64,000 nt of DNA from Sphingobium arseniciresistens (GCA_029167225.1 JARFNK010000002.1:310001-374000), one strand, 5' to 3'. Shown: positions 26,984-36,312, counted from the first letter of the stretch. The notes: generated by a model not told the origin, from the letters alone. Made by a program: numbers and translations.

Positions 26984-28525
26984 TCAGGGCTGCAATTGCG
27001 CGATCCGCGTTTCGCAGCTCCGCACGACGTCGGGCCGCGCGAGCTTGCCGCTGGCGGTGCGCGGCATGGCGTCGGGCCAGATGTGGATGGTGCGCGGCAC
27101 CATATAGGCCGGCATGACCCGGCGGCAGTGCGCCATCAGCGCCTCCTGCGTAGCGCCGGGAAGCAGCGTGGCGGCGACATGCACGCATTGCCCGAGCAGC
27201 TCGTCGGCCACGCCGAAGGCCACGACATCGGTGGCGAGGCCACTGCGATGGGCCAGATCCTCGACATCGTCGGGGCTGACGCGGAAGCCGCTGGTCTTGA
27301 TCAGTGCGTCGTTGCGGCTGACGAACCAGAGGTCGCCATCCTCGTCGACCCGGACGATGTCGCCGCTATAGACGACGGGCTCGTCCCCGATGATCTCTGC
27401 CAATTCGGGACAGGGCCTGATCTTCTCGGCCGTCGCCTCCGGCCGGTTCCAGTAACCCTGACTGACCAGTGGCCCGCGATGCACCAGTTCCCCCTGCTCG
27501 CCGGGGCCGGCCACCCCCTCGCCATGCTTGATGACGTAGATTTCCGATCCGGGGATCGCCCGGCCCATGGAGCCCATCTTCGCCATGAATTTCGATGGCG
27601 AAAGGAAGGTGGAGCGGAAGGCCTCGGTCAGGCCGTACATCAGGAAGATCTGGCTGCCGGGAAAGACGCCGGGCATCTGCTGAAGGATGTTCTGCGGGAT
27701 CTTGCCGCCGGAATTGGTGACGAAGCGCAGCATCGGCAAGGATGCCGGCGCCGCTGCGAGCAGGCGAACGAGCTGGATCCAGAGCGGCGGCACGGCGGCA
27801 AGGCCGGTCACGCCATGGACCTGCATGGCGCGGACGATCTCGGTTGCCATGGTTACGGGCTGATGGACGACGGTGCCGCCGACCAGCATCATCGTGGTAA
27901 GCTGATTGAGGCCATAATCGAAGCTGTAGGGGAGCACGCTCAGCAGCCGGTCCTCGCCGTTCAGGCCAAGATAGCGGGCAACCGACCGTGCGCCGGCCAG
28001 GATGTTGCGATGGCTGAGCATCACGCCCTTGGGCTTCCCCGTCGATCCGGAGGTGTAGATGATCGCCGCCAGATCGGTATCGAGCCGCGCGACAGGCGCG
28101 GGGCCTTGGTCGTCGGCCGCAACCTCCATCGTCGCGGGAACGAGTATCGCCCGGTCCCCTACAGCATCCTGAGGCAGGTTGCGGGCCATGCCGGGCTCGA
28201 TCACCAGCGCGACCGCGCCGCTGTCCTGTGCGACATAGTCCAGTTGCTCCGCCGTCCAGGCGGTGTTGACGTTGACGACGACCGCCCCGATCCGGCTCGC
28301 AGCCAGCATCGCCGCGACCTCCCCGACGCCCTTGCGCAGCTGCACGATCACCCGGTCGCCCGCATTCACCCCGGACCGTGCCAATGCTCCGGCGATCCGG
28401 GCGATCTCGCCATCGACCTCGCCATAGGTCCAGCTGCGATCGGGATCGATCAGGAAGACCTTGCCGGAGCGGAGCGGCAGATTGTCTGCGAACAGTTCAT
28501 GGAAGGTGGTGGCGAGCGGGTTCAT
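26984..28525 (-). CDS. Acyl-CoA ligase/AMP-dependent synthetase, exosortase-A-associated type
   Basis: A 513-residue ANL-family adenylating enzyme. Motifs seen: AIIYTSGSTGKPKGVMLSH (phosphate loop), YGLTEAFRSTFL, YSGDIVRVDEDGDLWFVSR, and TSGFRVSPDDVEDL before the C-terminal Lys in RTASGKLARPD. The set of ligase, ACP and LysA-like decarboxylase is known from exosortase-A polysaccharide loci. It would activate a carboxylate and pass it to the ACP or CoA. The substrate cannot be read from sequence. Its start overlaps the acetyltransferase stop (ATGA). Confidence 0.88.
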   Translation of the reverse strand: MNPLATTFHELFADNLPLRSGKVFLIDPDRSWTYGEVDGEIARIAGALARSGVNAGDRVIVQLRKGVGEVAAMLAASRIGAVVVNVNTAWTAEQLDYVAQDSGAVALVIEPGMARNLPQDAVGDRAILVPATMEVAADDQGPAPVARLDTDLAAIIYTSGSTGKPKGVMLSHRNILAGARSVARYLGLNGEDRLLSVLPYSFDYGLNQLTTMMLVGGTVVHQPVTMATEIVRAMQVHGVTGLAAVPPLWIQLVRLLAAAPASLPMLRFVTNSGGKIPQNILQQMPGVFPGSQIFLMYGLTEAFRSTFLSPSKFMAKMGSMGRAIPGSEIYVIKHGEGVAGPGEQGELVHRGPLVSQGYWNRPEATAEKIRPCPELAEIIGDEPVVYSGDIVRVDEDGDLWFVSRNDALIKTSGFRVSPDDVEDLAHRSGLATDVVAFGVADELLGQCVHVAATLLPGATQEALMAHCRRVMPAYMVPRTIHIWPDAMPRTASGKLARPDVVRSCETRIAQLQP

Positions 28526-29145
28526 GAAAGCGGCCCCAGTCGTGGATAGATACGGGCGGGCGATCCGACCACGATCGAGTCGGACGGGATGTTCGTGGTG
28601 ACGGCGGTGTTGGCCGCGATCCTGACGCGGTCGCCGATGCGGATCGCCCCCAGGATTGTCGAGTTCACGCCGATGAAGACATCGTCGCCGATGACCGGGG
28701 CACCCGACCGCATGTTCGTGCCGATGGTGACATTGTGCATCACGCCCAGCCGATCGCCGATGATCGTCTCCGGGTGGATCGACAGCGATCCCTCGTTATT
28801 CACGATGTGCAGATCCTTGCCGATCGTCACGCGCGGCGGGATCCAGATCTTGGTGATGTTCGCCACGAAGAGATTGACGAAGCCATAGAGCTTGGAAACG
28901 ATGCCGCGCGCCAACGGATTGCGGCGCTGCGTGCCCCAATGCCCGAAGCGATAGACGCACAGGGAAATGAACGCGCCGTTCGTGAGTGACGATCCGTGTC
29001 GACGATAATCGGCGCGGAGGGTCTGCCATGCACCGGTCGGTTCGGCGCGAGGGGCGGCGGGGACGCGAGGACCGCTTTCGGAGACCGCCTCAGGCAAGAT
29101 CGAGGGTCCGCTCGATCTCTTGGGCGTCTGCATCGAAGGCTTCAT
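28522..29145 (-). CDS. Serine-acetyltransferase-like LbetaH acetyltransferase
   Basis: A 207-residue left-handed beta-helix transferase. The helical entry (FISLCVYRFGHWGTQRRNP) precedes hexapeptide repeats: GKDLHIVNNEGSLSI, TIIGDRLGVMHNVTIG, DDVFIGVNSTILGAI, GDRVRIAANTAVTTNI. It resembles CysE-type and colanic-acid WcaB-type enzymes; in this locus a sugar or amino-sugar acetylation is more likely than cysteine synthesis. I chose ATG 29145 (GGGAG upstream); the frame opens at TTG 29154. The first 56 bases overlap the end of the GT61 gene. Confidence 0.8.
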   Translation of the reverse strand: MKPSMQTPKRSSGPSILPEAVSESGPRVPAAPRAEPTGAWQTLRADYRRHGSSLTNGAFISLCVYRFGHWGTQRRNPLARGIVSKLYGFVNLFVANITKIWIPPRVTIGKDLHIVNNEGSLSIHPETIIGDRLGVMHNVTIGTNMRSGAPVIGDDVFIGVNSTILGAIRIGDRVRIAANTAVTTNIPSDSIVVGSPARIYPRLGPLS

Positions 29146-30229
29146 TTGTTCCAACTCCCACGACCAAGGAATAGTCCTGCCCCTGCCGGTCGGTGATCAG
29201 TTTGAGGGCTGATACGGCGCGTGCCGGTGGCTGGATGACGAGCGCCCGCGCTTCGGGCGGCATCATCATCAGGCCATGCACCAGGTGGCTTCCCTCGACC
29301 CCGGCGACCACCAGCGCCCCGGCGCAGGCGCGTACGATGCCGTCCACATCGGCCTTCATGGGATCGAGGATCTGAAATCCGCGCCGGGCCGCCAGATATT
29401 CGGCAATGGCGTTTTCATTGCGCAGGACGCGCTGGTCCCCGCTGGTCCCGCGCAACAGGAACACGCCGGGATGCCGAGGCGGTTCGTCGCCGATCAGGCG
29501 GCGGCGCATGTCCATGGCGCGCTCGCGCCTGTGGCTGTTGTGGGCATGATCGTCGAACAGCACCAGTTGTTCAAACAGCGCGGAAGACACGCGCGTCGTC
29601 TGAATGCCGAGACGCTGTTCATAGTCATATTTGTGACCGATGGCTGGCGTCGTCGTGAATGGCTGGGCGGCGGCTTCCGCGAGCCTGTAGGTCAGGCAAT
29701 CGTCGCTCAGCCAGTTGCCAAACCAGCGGTTGCCCAGCCAGCTCTCATACAGCGCCCCGCTGGCAATGGGGGCCGGCGTCCGACAGACCGGCAGGTGCGT
29801 GGTCCTCTGCTTGAGGTGGCGTGCCGCCTCGCCCGAATAGAGAACGCCGTCGAGCAACAGGACGTTTTCCATGCGATAGGCGATCGTCGCCGCCTGGATG
29901 GAATCGAAGCCTCCCATAAAATCGCGAACGACTTCATCGACCGTCCCGAACTCGGCGCCGCGGATGCGATCGAGTTGCCCCGCAAGCATTTTGGCGGGGC
30001 GCACGCTGATGGTGCTGCCGGGGGCGACCTGCCAGCGATCGACTGCCGTTGCCGTAATGTCGAGCCCAGATTTGCCCAGGAGTTTGCGGAACGCGGCGAT
30101 GCCCGGCCGGAAGGAGAAAAGCGATCGGGAGGGCGGTGCCGGCTTTATCATGCGCGCGTCGTGCATTCCTGCTGGTGGATAGGGGTCAGGATCTTGGACA
30201 AGGTGCACCGGTATCCTCCCCGCTTTCAT
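29090..30229 (-). CDS. Glycosyltransferase family 61 protein
   Basis: A 379-residue protein of the GT61 (DUF563) family. Characteristic regions are FDDHAHNSHRRERAMDMR and PGVFLLRGTSGDQRVLRNE, then FQILDPMKADVDGIVRACAG and VAGVEGSHLVHGLMMMP, ending in the regulatory-like C-terminus. I chose ATG 30229; a GTG at 30274 is in frame without a ribosome site. It heads the minus-strand operon that runs to the cell-wall hydrolase. In other bacteria GT61 enzymes add xylose- or hexose-like residues to surface glycans. Confidence 0.8.
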   Translation of the reverse strand: MKAGRIPVHLVQDPDPYPPAGMHDARMIKPAPPSRSLFSFRPGIAAFRKLLGKSGLDITATAVDRWQVAPGSTISVRPAKMLAGQLDRIRGAEFGTVDEVVRDFMGGFDSIQAATIAYRMENVLLLDGVLYSGEAARHLKQRTTHLPVCRTPAPIASGALYESWLGNRWFGNWLSDDCLTYRLAEAAAQPFTTTPAIGHKYDYEQRLGIQTTRVSSALFEQLVLFDDHAHNSHRRERAMDMRRRLIGDEPPRHPGVFLLRGTSGDQRVLRNENAIAEYLAARRGFQILDPMKADVDGIVRACAGALVVAGVEGSHLVHGLMMMPPEARALVIQPPARAVSALKLITDRQGQDYSLVVGVGTNEAFDADAQEIERTLDLA

Positions 30230-30510
30230 GAGGACGGATGACTCCCGGTCGACAAACGACGTTGCCGTTTTCACGTGTGATCGAGGTCATCCCAGCTCCC
30301 CTTGCTGACATCGGGCCCGTCAGAGGCGCTACGAGAAGGATCTACGGGCAGCTTCCAACGATAGGACCGAGCATCGCATGGGGCGCGGCCGGTTCGTATC
30401 CAGCGGATGCGGACCGGAGAGTCGGTAAGGCAGAAGGGCTAGGGAAAAGTCGGAATGCGCAGGGCGAGGCGTCGCCATTATGCTGTCACCGCTCAAAGGG
30501 GACGTCATGC

Positions 30511-31854
30511 ATGGATACGAATATTCTGGGTTTCCCGGGAGCGGGCCTTGGCGAGGCATCCGGTCGCACCGACCCTGTATCCGACCGCATGCTGAAATCG
30601 CACCTGCTTGAGCAGGGGCCGCAGACGAAGGCCCGCATCGCCTATCTCGTCAATGCCTACCCAAAGGTCAGCCACAGCTTCATCCGCACTGAGATCGCCG
30701 CGCTGGAGCGCATGGGCATCGCGGTGGATCGCTTCACCATACGCCGCTCACCAGAAGCGTTCAGCGACGATGAGGACAAGGCGGAGGCGATAAAGACCAG
30801 GGCGCTGCTGGACGGCAATGCGAGGGGGCTTGCGGCGGCCGTATCGCGCCGGTTCATCAGGCAGCCGCGCGGCAGCTTTCAAGCGTTGTTCAAGGCGCTG
30901 CGCAGCGGTAGGGCGCAGGGCATCGTCAAGTCCTGCGCCTATTTCGCCGAAGCGGCCGCCCTGGCCGATCATCTGGAGCGCAATGCCGTCCGGCATGTGC
31001 ATGTGCATTTCGGCACCAATTCCACGGCCGTCGCCCGGCTCGCCGCGACGATGACGGGGATCAGCTACAGTTTTACCGTGCATGGCCCCGATGAGTTCGA
31101 CGCGCCGCTCGCGCTCGATCTGCCGGGCAAGATCGCCGACGCAGCCTTCGTGGTCGGTGTATCGAGCTATGGGCGCGGACAGCTGATGCGCTGGGCCGGC
31201 CTTGCGCACTGGAGCAAGATCCATGTGGTGCGCTGCGCGGTTGCGCCGCATTTCCTTGCGAGCCGCCCGGCCGTGGCGATGCCCACGAACCGCCTGGTCT
31301 GTGTCGCCCGCCTGAGCGCGCAGAAGGGCTTGCCCCTGCTGATCGAGGCGGCGGCGCGGCTTGCGCCCTGCCGTGATTTCACCATCGACATCATCGGGGA
31401 TGGGGAGGGGCGCGCCGACATCGCGGCGCATATCGCGCGCCACGGCATGCAGAACCATGTCCGGCTGCTGGGATGGCGCACGTCCGATCAGATTCGCGGG
31501 GAACTGGAAGAGGCAAGGGCACTCGTGCTGCCGAGCTTCGCGGAAGGGCTGCCGGTGGTGCTGATGGAAGCATTGGCGGTGGGCCGGCCGGTGATCGCCA
31601 CGATCATCGCCGGCATTCCCGAACTGGTCGACGACGGCAATGGCTGGCTCGTCACATCGGGATCCGTCGATGCCCTTGTCGAGGCGATGGACGCCGCGCT
31701 CGATGCCTCACCAGCCCAGCTGGAGGCCATGGGCCAGGTGGGGCAGGATCGCATCCGCAAGATGCACAACCCGGACAGCAACGCTGCGCAGCTGGCGGCG
31801 CTGCTCATGTTCTTCGCGCGCACGTCCGATCATATCAACGGCGTCAAAGCGTAG
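30511..31854 (+). CDS. Glycosyltransferase family 4 (GT-B), colanic-acid-type
   Basis: A 447-residue retaining GT-B transferase. The N-terminus has RIAYLVNAYPKVSHSFIRTEI, then HVHVHFGTNSTAVARL and SFTVHGPDEFDAP, typical of WcaL/AmsK-like enzymes. The donor site has VARLSAQKGLPLLIEA, VLPSFAEGLPVVLMEALAVGRPVI with the E-x7-E motif, and IPELVDDGNGWLV. The start at 30511 follows AAAGGGGACG; the frame stays open upstream without support. Its 3' end overlaps the opposing PhyH gene by 11 bases. Confidence 0.88.
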   Translation: MDTNILGFPGAGLGEASGRTDPVSDRMLKSHLLEQGPQTKARIAYLVNAYPKVSHSFIRTEIAALERMGIAVDRFTIRRSPEAFSDDEDKAEAIKTRALLDGNARGLAAAVSRRFIRQPRGSFQALFKALRSGRAQGIVKSCAYFAEAAALADHLERNAVRHVHVHFGTNSTAVARLAATMTGISYSFTVHGPDEFDAPLALDLPGKIADAAFVVGVSSYGRGQLMRWAGLAHWSKIHVVRCAVAPHFLASRPAVAMPTNRLVCVARLSAQKGLPLLIEAAARLAPCRDFTIDIIGDGEGRADIAAHIARHGMQNHVRLLGWRTSDQIRGELEEARALVLPSFAEGLPVVLMEALAVGRPVIATIIAGIPELVDDGNGWLVTSGSVDALVEAMDAALDASPAQLEAMGQVGQDRIRKMHNPDSNAAQLAALLMFFARTSDHINGVKA

Positions 31855-32809
31855 CGGGCGGGATCATCCTGAGGGGAAGGGGCAGCTTGCGTCGCCACAG
31901 GACGCTGTCCCGCTGCCGTGGGGGCAGTTCCCGGGCCATGCGGTACATGTCGCTCCGGCTCATGCCCGTTCTTTCGCACAGGAAGGGATGCCGCGGATTC
32001 CTGGCGAAATAGCTGTAGAAGACGGCCGCGCGATCGCGCCCCGTCGCCGGCTTGCCGCGATGGAAGAAGCGGGCGGTGTCGGTAAAGATCACCGTGCCTT
32101 TCGGGCCTTCGCAGCTGACGATATCCTGGTTGAACGTCGGGCCGAAGCGGCGGCCCAATTCCATGTCCTCCGCTAGGTCATAGGAATAGCCGCCCTCGTC
32201 GCTCTGCTGGGCGTCCCTGCGGCTGATCATCTGGAACGGCCCGCCCGTCTCCGTCACGTCATGCAGATAGACCGCGACCTTGAGGATGCGGCGATCTTCC
32301 CAGTCCTGGTGCCATTTTCGCGTCGAAATCTCGCGCCCGTCCGCCACTGTGTAATTGATCGCGACGCCGTCATAGGCCGGGGGCAGGCCGATATAGGCTT
32401 CGGCAATGTCGAGCAGCCGATCCTGCAGGCCCCAGTAGAAGATGTTGGAATGGGCGACGATCTGCTCGGGCGGGATGATCATGAACTCCTTGCCCTTTGC
32501 CGACAGTGACCGCGCCTCCGCCGCAAAGCGCTCCGCCAGCATCAGGCCGTTGTCCATCATCAGGTCGCTGCCGTGCAGCCCCAGGGTTTCGATCGACGTC
32601 TTGCAGATGCCATGCTGGTTGATGGCATCGACAATCCGGCGCTGCGGCTCATCCAGGGCGGGAAGGTCGGGGTGGTGCCGCCGCAGATCCTGTTCATGGC
32701 GACGCCCCAGGATCGCGCGGACCTGGCGTTGATTGCAGAGGCGCAGGGCCGTTCTGGCGGGCAAGTCTTTCCACCAGCGCGCGCGGCTATCAAGGGTGTC
32801 TCGGATCAT
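31844..32809 (-). CDS. Phytanoyl-CoA dioxygenase (PhyH) family Fe(II)/2-oxoglutarate oxygenase
   Basis: A 321-residue double-stranded beta-helix oxygenase. The iron triad is H167 and D169 in KWHQDWED and H250 in FFHRGKPATGRDR, with a downstream Arg for 2-oxoglutarate. It is last in the minus-strand export unit (Wza, barrel, chain-length, kinase), after a strong stem-loop. PhyH-type enzymes hydroxylate small acyl or amino-acid substrates, sometimes carrier-bound. Here the substrate could be a sugar substituent or a carrier-linked acid; nothing in the sequence decides it. Convergent 11-base overlap with the GT4 gene. Confidence 0.8.
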   Translation of the reverse strand: MIRDTLDSRARWWKDLPARTALRLCNQRQVRAILGRRHEQDLRRHHPDLPALDEPQRRIVDAINQHGICKTSIETLGLHGSDLMMDNGLMLAERFAAEARSLSAKGKEFMIIPPEQIVAHSNIFYWGLQDRLLDIAEAYIGLPPAYDGVAINYTVADGREISTRKWHQDWEDRRILKVAVYLHDVTETGGPFQMISRRDAQQSDEGGYSYDLAEDMELGRRFGPTFNQDIVSCEGPKGTVIFTDTARFFHRGKPATGRDRAAVFYSYFARNPRHPFLCERTGMSRSDMYRMARELPPRQRDSVLWRRKLPLPLRMIPPATL

Positions 32810-32832
32810 GGAAGGGACTCATCGATAGGGAA

Positions 32833-32873
32833 GAAGAAGCGCCGCGACACAGGGAAGCGCGCGGCGCTGCTTC
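32833..32873 (-). terminator. Strong stem-loop between BY-kinase and PhyH genes
   Basis: Two 14-base arms (32833-32846 and 32860-32873) pair with a single mismatch around a 13-base loop. Read on the minus strand, the stem is followed by CTTCTTCCC, only partly T-rich. It lies between the kinase stop and the PhyH start, so it may reduce read-through and set unequal expression inside the unit. Confidence 0.6.
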
Positions 32874-32889
32874 AGGATGGATGATGTGC

Positions 32890-33681
32890 TCAGCCTCCGT
32901 CCCTGTCCTTTCGGACATCGCCGGGGTAGCGGTAATAGTTGGTGAGGTTGGGGTTGGAGATCGACTTGTTCAGCACCGACCCAACGACCGGCGTGGGGCT
33001 GAGCGAGGTGATGGTGTCCATCAGCGCCCGCTTGGACGTGCGACCTTCCTCGACGACCATCAGCACCCCGTCGATCGCCCGGGCAATCAGCATCAGGTCG
33101 TCGTTCACCAGCGCGGGCGGCGTGTCGATGATGCAGATCGGATTTCCGCTGGCGCTGCGGATCGCCTCGATCAGTTGCTGGAACTGGGGGGAGGCGAGCA
33201 GGTCCTCTGCATTCAGCCGGGGTTCCCGCACCCGATGAACGGTCAGGTCGAAGCCGTCGATCGCCATCGCGGTGTTCGCCCATCGGGCATCGCCGCTCAG
33301 GAAATCGTCGATGCCCGAATGCTGCATGTCCAGGCCAAGGCGGTGGCCGATCGACGGGCGCCGCAAGTCGAGTTCGATGAGCAGCGTGGGATGAAGGCGG
33401 CTGAGCGAGGCTGCCAGATTGGCTGCGACATGCGTCTTGCCATTGTCGGGCTGTACCGATGTCACGGCGAACACCTTCATGCCGGTGGCCTGCACATGCT
33501 TGAGCAGCTGGGAGCGCAATACCCGGAAGGGATGCGCCTGCTCATGCAGCTGGTCGAACCCGACGATCAGGTTGTCGGCCAGCATCTGGGGGTTCAGCCT
33601 GTGCCGCTTCAGGGAGCGCGCAGGACCGGTCATGATCCTGGATGGAGCGATCCGATCGCGTTCAAGATTAAGGCGCATCAT
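32890..33681 (-). CDS. CpsD/CapB-type bacterial tyrosine kinase (BY-kinase)
   Basis: A 263-residue P-loop kinase that controls polysaccharide chain length. The Walker A is the BY-kinase form PDNGKT (residues 78-83), Walker A' is LLIELDLRRPS, and Walker B is ICIIDTPP. A short Tyr cluster NYYRYPGD near the C-terminus is the likely autophosphorylation site. It is separate from the membrane co-polymerase, which lies one base upstream, as in gellan-type GelC/GelE. A good GGAG ribosome site precedes the ATG. Confidence 0.9.
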   Translation of the reverse strand: MMRLNLERDRIAPSRIMTGPARSLKRHRLNPQMLADNLIVGFDQLHEQAHPFRVLRSQLLKHVQATGMKVFAVTSVQPDNGKTHVAANLAASLSRLHPTLLIELDLRRPSIGHRLGLDMQHSGIDDFLSGDARWANTAMAIDGFDLTVHRVREPRLNAEDLLASPQFQQLIEAIRSASGNPICIIDTPPALVNDDLMLIARAIDGVLMVVEEGRTSKRALMDTITSLSPTPVVGSVLNKSISNPNLTNYYRYPGDVRKDRDGG

Positions 33682-33682
33682 G

Positions 33683-35149
33683 TTACTCCATAATCGCGGT
33701 AGCGTGCTGCCGCTTGGACCAGGGAAGCCGGAGCTGAGGGATCCATGACCGTTGGCGAGGCGATTTGATGACGGGGATGACCCCCATCGGGGGCGCGCCG
33801 AGCAGGCGGGTCAGGCTTTGCTCGCCATGGATGTTGCCGGCCAGAAATTCGAAGCCGATGATGATGGCCACGCCGATGCCCGCGCCCGTCAGCACGCCGC
33901 TCAGCAGGACAGCAAGGGGCTTCTTGCCAAGGGATTCGTGCGGCATGCTCGGTTCATCGACGATCGAGAAACGCTCGCCCTTGTCTTCGGACTGGAGGTT
34001 CGCGGCGACCTGGGCATCGAGCTGCTTCTCACGCAGCGATTCATACTGCCGCTTGATGTTGTCATATTCGCGCTCGATCATGTTGAGCTCATAGGATGCC
34101 TGCGGTGCTTGTGCCGCGCGGCTGTCCATGTGCGAGATGGTGGAAACCAGCTCCGCACGGCGCATGGCGAGCAACCCGACGCGCGAGCGGCCAGCGGCGA
34201 TCTCTGCCTCTATGACATTCGCGCCCCGGGGCGTGTCCGATTGCGCCAGCGCCTTGCGCTGCCGTTCGACCGTCGCGCGCGCCGCGATGACGTCGGGATA
34301 GTTGTCCGCATAGGTGGCGGAAAGCTGCTGCAAGCGTTCTTCCGCGCGGCGCAGCGCTTCCATGCCGGGCGTCGGCGCCATGACCAGTTCCTGGGCGCGG
34401 GTGGCGAGCAGGCTGTTCTGCTGCACCAGCCCCTGCGTTTCGGCGTCTATGCGAGAGACTTCCGCACGTAGGGAGGAACCGGATTGCGCGTTCAGCGAGA
34501 CCTGGCTGGGAAGGGCGCCGGCATATTTGGCTTCGACCGCCCGACGCTTCTCTTCCAGAGAGGTCAGCTGGCGCCTGTATTCCTCGGCCCGCCGGCCAAG
34601 GAAGGATGCGGTGCCGCTTGCCTGCGTGGTTCGAAACCGCTTGTCCGCGACCAGGAACATCTGGGTGAGGTCGCTGGTGACGGCACGGGCCATCGCCGCG
34701 TCTTCATAGGTGAAGGAAAGGGTGAAGGCGATCGTGTTGCCGCCGCCCGACGACCCTTCGTTCGCGCCGACCAGTTCCACGCCGATGGCGTGTCGCATCA
34801 CATCCAGGACGTTGGCGAAGTCCGTGGTGCTGCGCAGCTTGCTGTAGAGCGCATGGCGGGAGATCAGGGCCGTGAGGCTGTCCCGGCTGGTGATCTGCTG
34901 GCGGATTTTCGCGATCCGGTCATTGGCGAAATTGGTGAGGGGGGAAGGCACGACCGATGTCGGGATCTCCTGCGAATCGATCAGCAGCGTCGCCGAGGAT
35001 CGGTACATCGGCTTCTGGAGATAGATCATGGCGCTGGCGATGATCGCCCCCGCAAGGATCGGCAGGATGAGCCAGTAGCTGCGGCGATACAGTACCGCGA
35101 TGATCTCGCGGGGGTAAATGCCCAGCCCTTCCATTTCCTGTTGCGGCAT
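33683..35149 (-). CDS. Polysaccharide chain-length determinant (Wzz/GumC-like, PCP-2a without kinase)
   Basis: A 488-residue inner-membrane co-polymerase. There is a membrane segment near residues 25-43 (YWLILPILAGAIIASAMIYL), a periplasmic part with long coiled coils (FLGRRAEEYRRQLTSLEEKR; NMIEREYDNIKRQYESLREK), then the Pro-rich PSMPHESLGKKPLAVL and a second membrane segment. The kinase domain is a separate gene. I chose ATG 35149, overlapping the barrel-gene stop; an upstream frame extension to 35386 lies inside that gene and is rejected. Confidence 0.9.
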   Translation of the reverse strand: MPQQEMEGLGIYPREIIAVLYRRSYWLILPILAGAIIASAMIYLQKPMYRSSATLLIDSQEIPTSVVPSPLTNFANDRIAKIRQQITSRDSLTALISRHALYSKLRSTTDFANVLDVMRHAIGVELVGANEGSSGGGNTIAFTLSFTYEDAAMARAVTSDLTQMFLVADKRFRTTQASGTASFLGRRAEEYRRQLTSLEEKRRAVEAKYAGALPSQVSLNAQSGSSLRAEVSRIDAETQGLVQQNSLLATRAQELVMAPTPGMEALRRAEERLQQLSATYADNYPDVIAARATVERQRKALAQSDTPRGANVIEAEIAAGRSRVGLLAMRRAELVSTISHMDSRAAQAPQASYELNMIEREYDNIKRQYESLREKQLDAQVAANLQSEDKGERFSIVDEPSMPHESLGKKPLAVLLSGVLTGAGIGVAIIIGFEFLAGNIHGEQSLTRLLGAPPMGVIPVIKSPRQRSWIPQLRLPWSKRQHATAIME

Positions 35150-36312
35150 CAGCGGCGTCCTTCGAAAATCACGGTGAGGAAGAAGATTGCGGCCCCGGTC
35201 CGCTCGGCTGGCAGCCGCGTGCGGTGGAGATAGTTGACGCCGCCTCTCAGCGAGAAACGCTCGCTGAGGCGATGCTGGTAGGCGGTCGTCACACGGAACA
35301 CGTCCAGCGACCCGGTGGAAAGCCCCGTGCGTGCCCGGCGATAGTCCGATGTCAGCGACAGGCTGCTGCGCGGGCTCAGCGTCCACTGCGCCGTGGCGCC
35401 CACCGCGATTTCCCGCTGGAGGCCGTAGAGCGCGCTGAAATCGCTGCGCAGGGAGGCGTTGATGCAGGCGGACAGGCGTTCGGATTCATTGCATAGATTG
35501 GCGCTGCCGGTAAACCGCGCCCGCCGTTCGCGTTCGTCGCTCAGCGGTGTTTGCAGGCTGGTCCATTCGACGCCCATCTGGGCATCGGCGCGCCAGTGGG
35601 GCGACAGCCGCTGTGCCGCGGTGAGGCGGATCGACCTGGCTGTCTGCGTGCCCGCGCCGACGGTGTCGCTGACGACATATTGCCCCATTACGCCCAGTGA
35701 CGTGAAGGGGCTGACCTGCTTCCTGACGCCGAGCGCCACATCATAGCCATTGGTCGTCTGCAGCACCAATGAGCTTGGATAGGTGATGCGCTGGACGTTT
35801 GCGTCGGCATTGACGGTCGTGCGTGCGTCGGGCGACCAGTCGATGGATGCCTGCCCGGTATAGCTGATCCGCAGGCTGCGGGAATCGACGGCGGCATCGA
35901 CATTGTCCGTCAGTGCATCCGTGGGCAGTTCCCGCGCATAGCCGGCGGCGCCTTCCAGCGACAAATATTCGCTGTCGCGGTGGCGGACTCTGGCGCTGGC
36001 GCGGCCGGTCACGAAATCACCATAGAGGCGCTGATATTGCCGGAACCTGGCGACACCATCGACCTCCAGCGAAGAGGCGTGGCCGAGCGGTACCGTAAGC
36101 GTGGGCAGAACGCCCAACTCAACCGCCGCAGAGTCGCGATCCCTGCCAGCCAGGAGAAAAGGGTTTTCCGAGAGGTAGACGCTGGCATCCGTTTCCAGGC
36201 GAAACCGCGCCTGGGCCGTGACGCCATCGGAAAAGAGCATCGCGGGCAAGACTGCGATCGACGTGGCGAGGATGCGCGGAAGGCCTGTGCCATCACGGAA
36301 CCACAAGGACAT
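35149..36312 (-). CDS. Outer-membrane beta-barrel protein of the export module
   Basis: A 387-residue exported protein: a short basic start, a hydrophobic core (ILATSIAVLPAMLF) and cleavage near VTAQA. The rest alternates polar and aromatic residues in strands and ends FFLTVIFEGRR, consistent with an outer-membrane barrel of 14-18 strands. Comparable proteins accompany Wza in exosortase-A/EPS loci, where their role is unproved. It overlaps the wza stop by 20 bases and the chain-length gene by one base. ATG 36312 preferred over the preceding GTG. Confidence 0.75.
   Translation of the reverse strand: MSLWFRDGTGLPRILATSIAVLPAMLFSDGVTAQARFRLETDASVYLSENPFLLAGRDRDSAAVELGVLPTLTVPLGHASSLEVDGVARFRQYQRLYGDFVTGRASARVRHRDSEYLSLEGAAGYARELPTDALTDNVDAAVDSRSLRISYTGQASIDWSPDARTTVNADANVQRITYPSSLVLQTTNGYDVALGVRKQVSPFTSLGVMGQYVVSDTVGAGTQTARSIRLTAAQRLSPHWRADAQMGVEWTSLQTPLSDERERRARFTGSANLCNESERLSACINASLRSDFSALYGLQREIAVGATAQWTLSPRSSLSLTSDYRRARTGLSTGSLDVFRVTTAYQHRLSERFSLRGGVNYLHRTRLPAERTGAAIFFLTVIFEGRR

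Noticed and set aside
30238-30510. N-terminal extension of the GT4 gene
   Set aside because: The 91 extra residues lack family similarity, and ATG 30511 has a ribosome site and fits the usual GT4 start.
35150-35386. N-terminal extension of the chain-length determinant
   Set aside because: Lies wholly within the barrel gene; ATG 35149 with stop/start overlap is the natural start.
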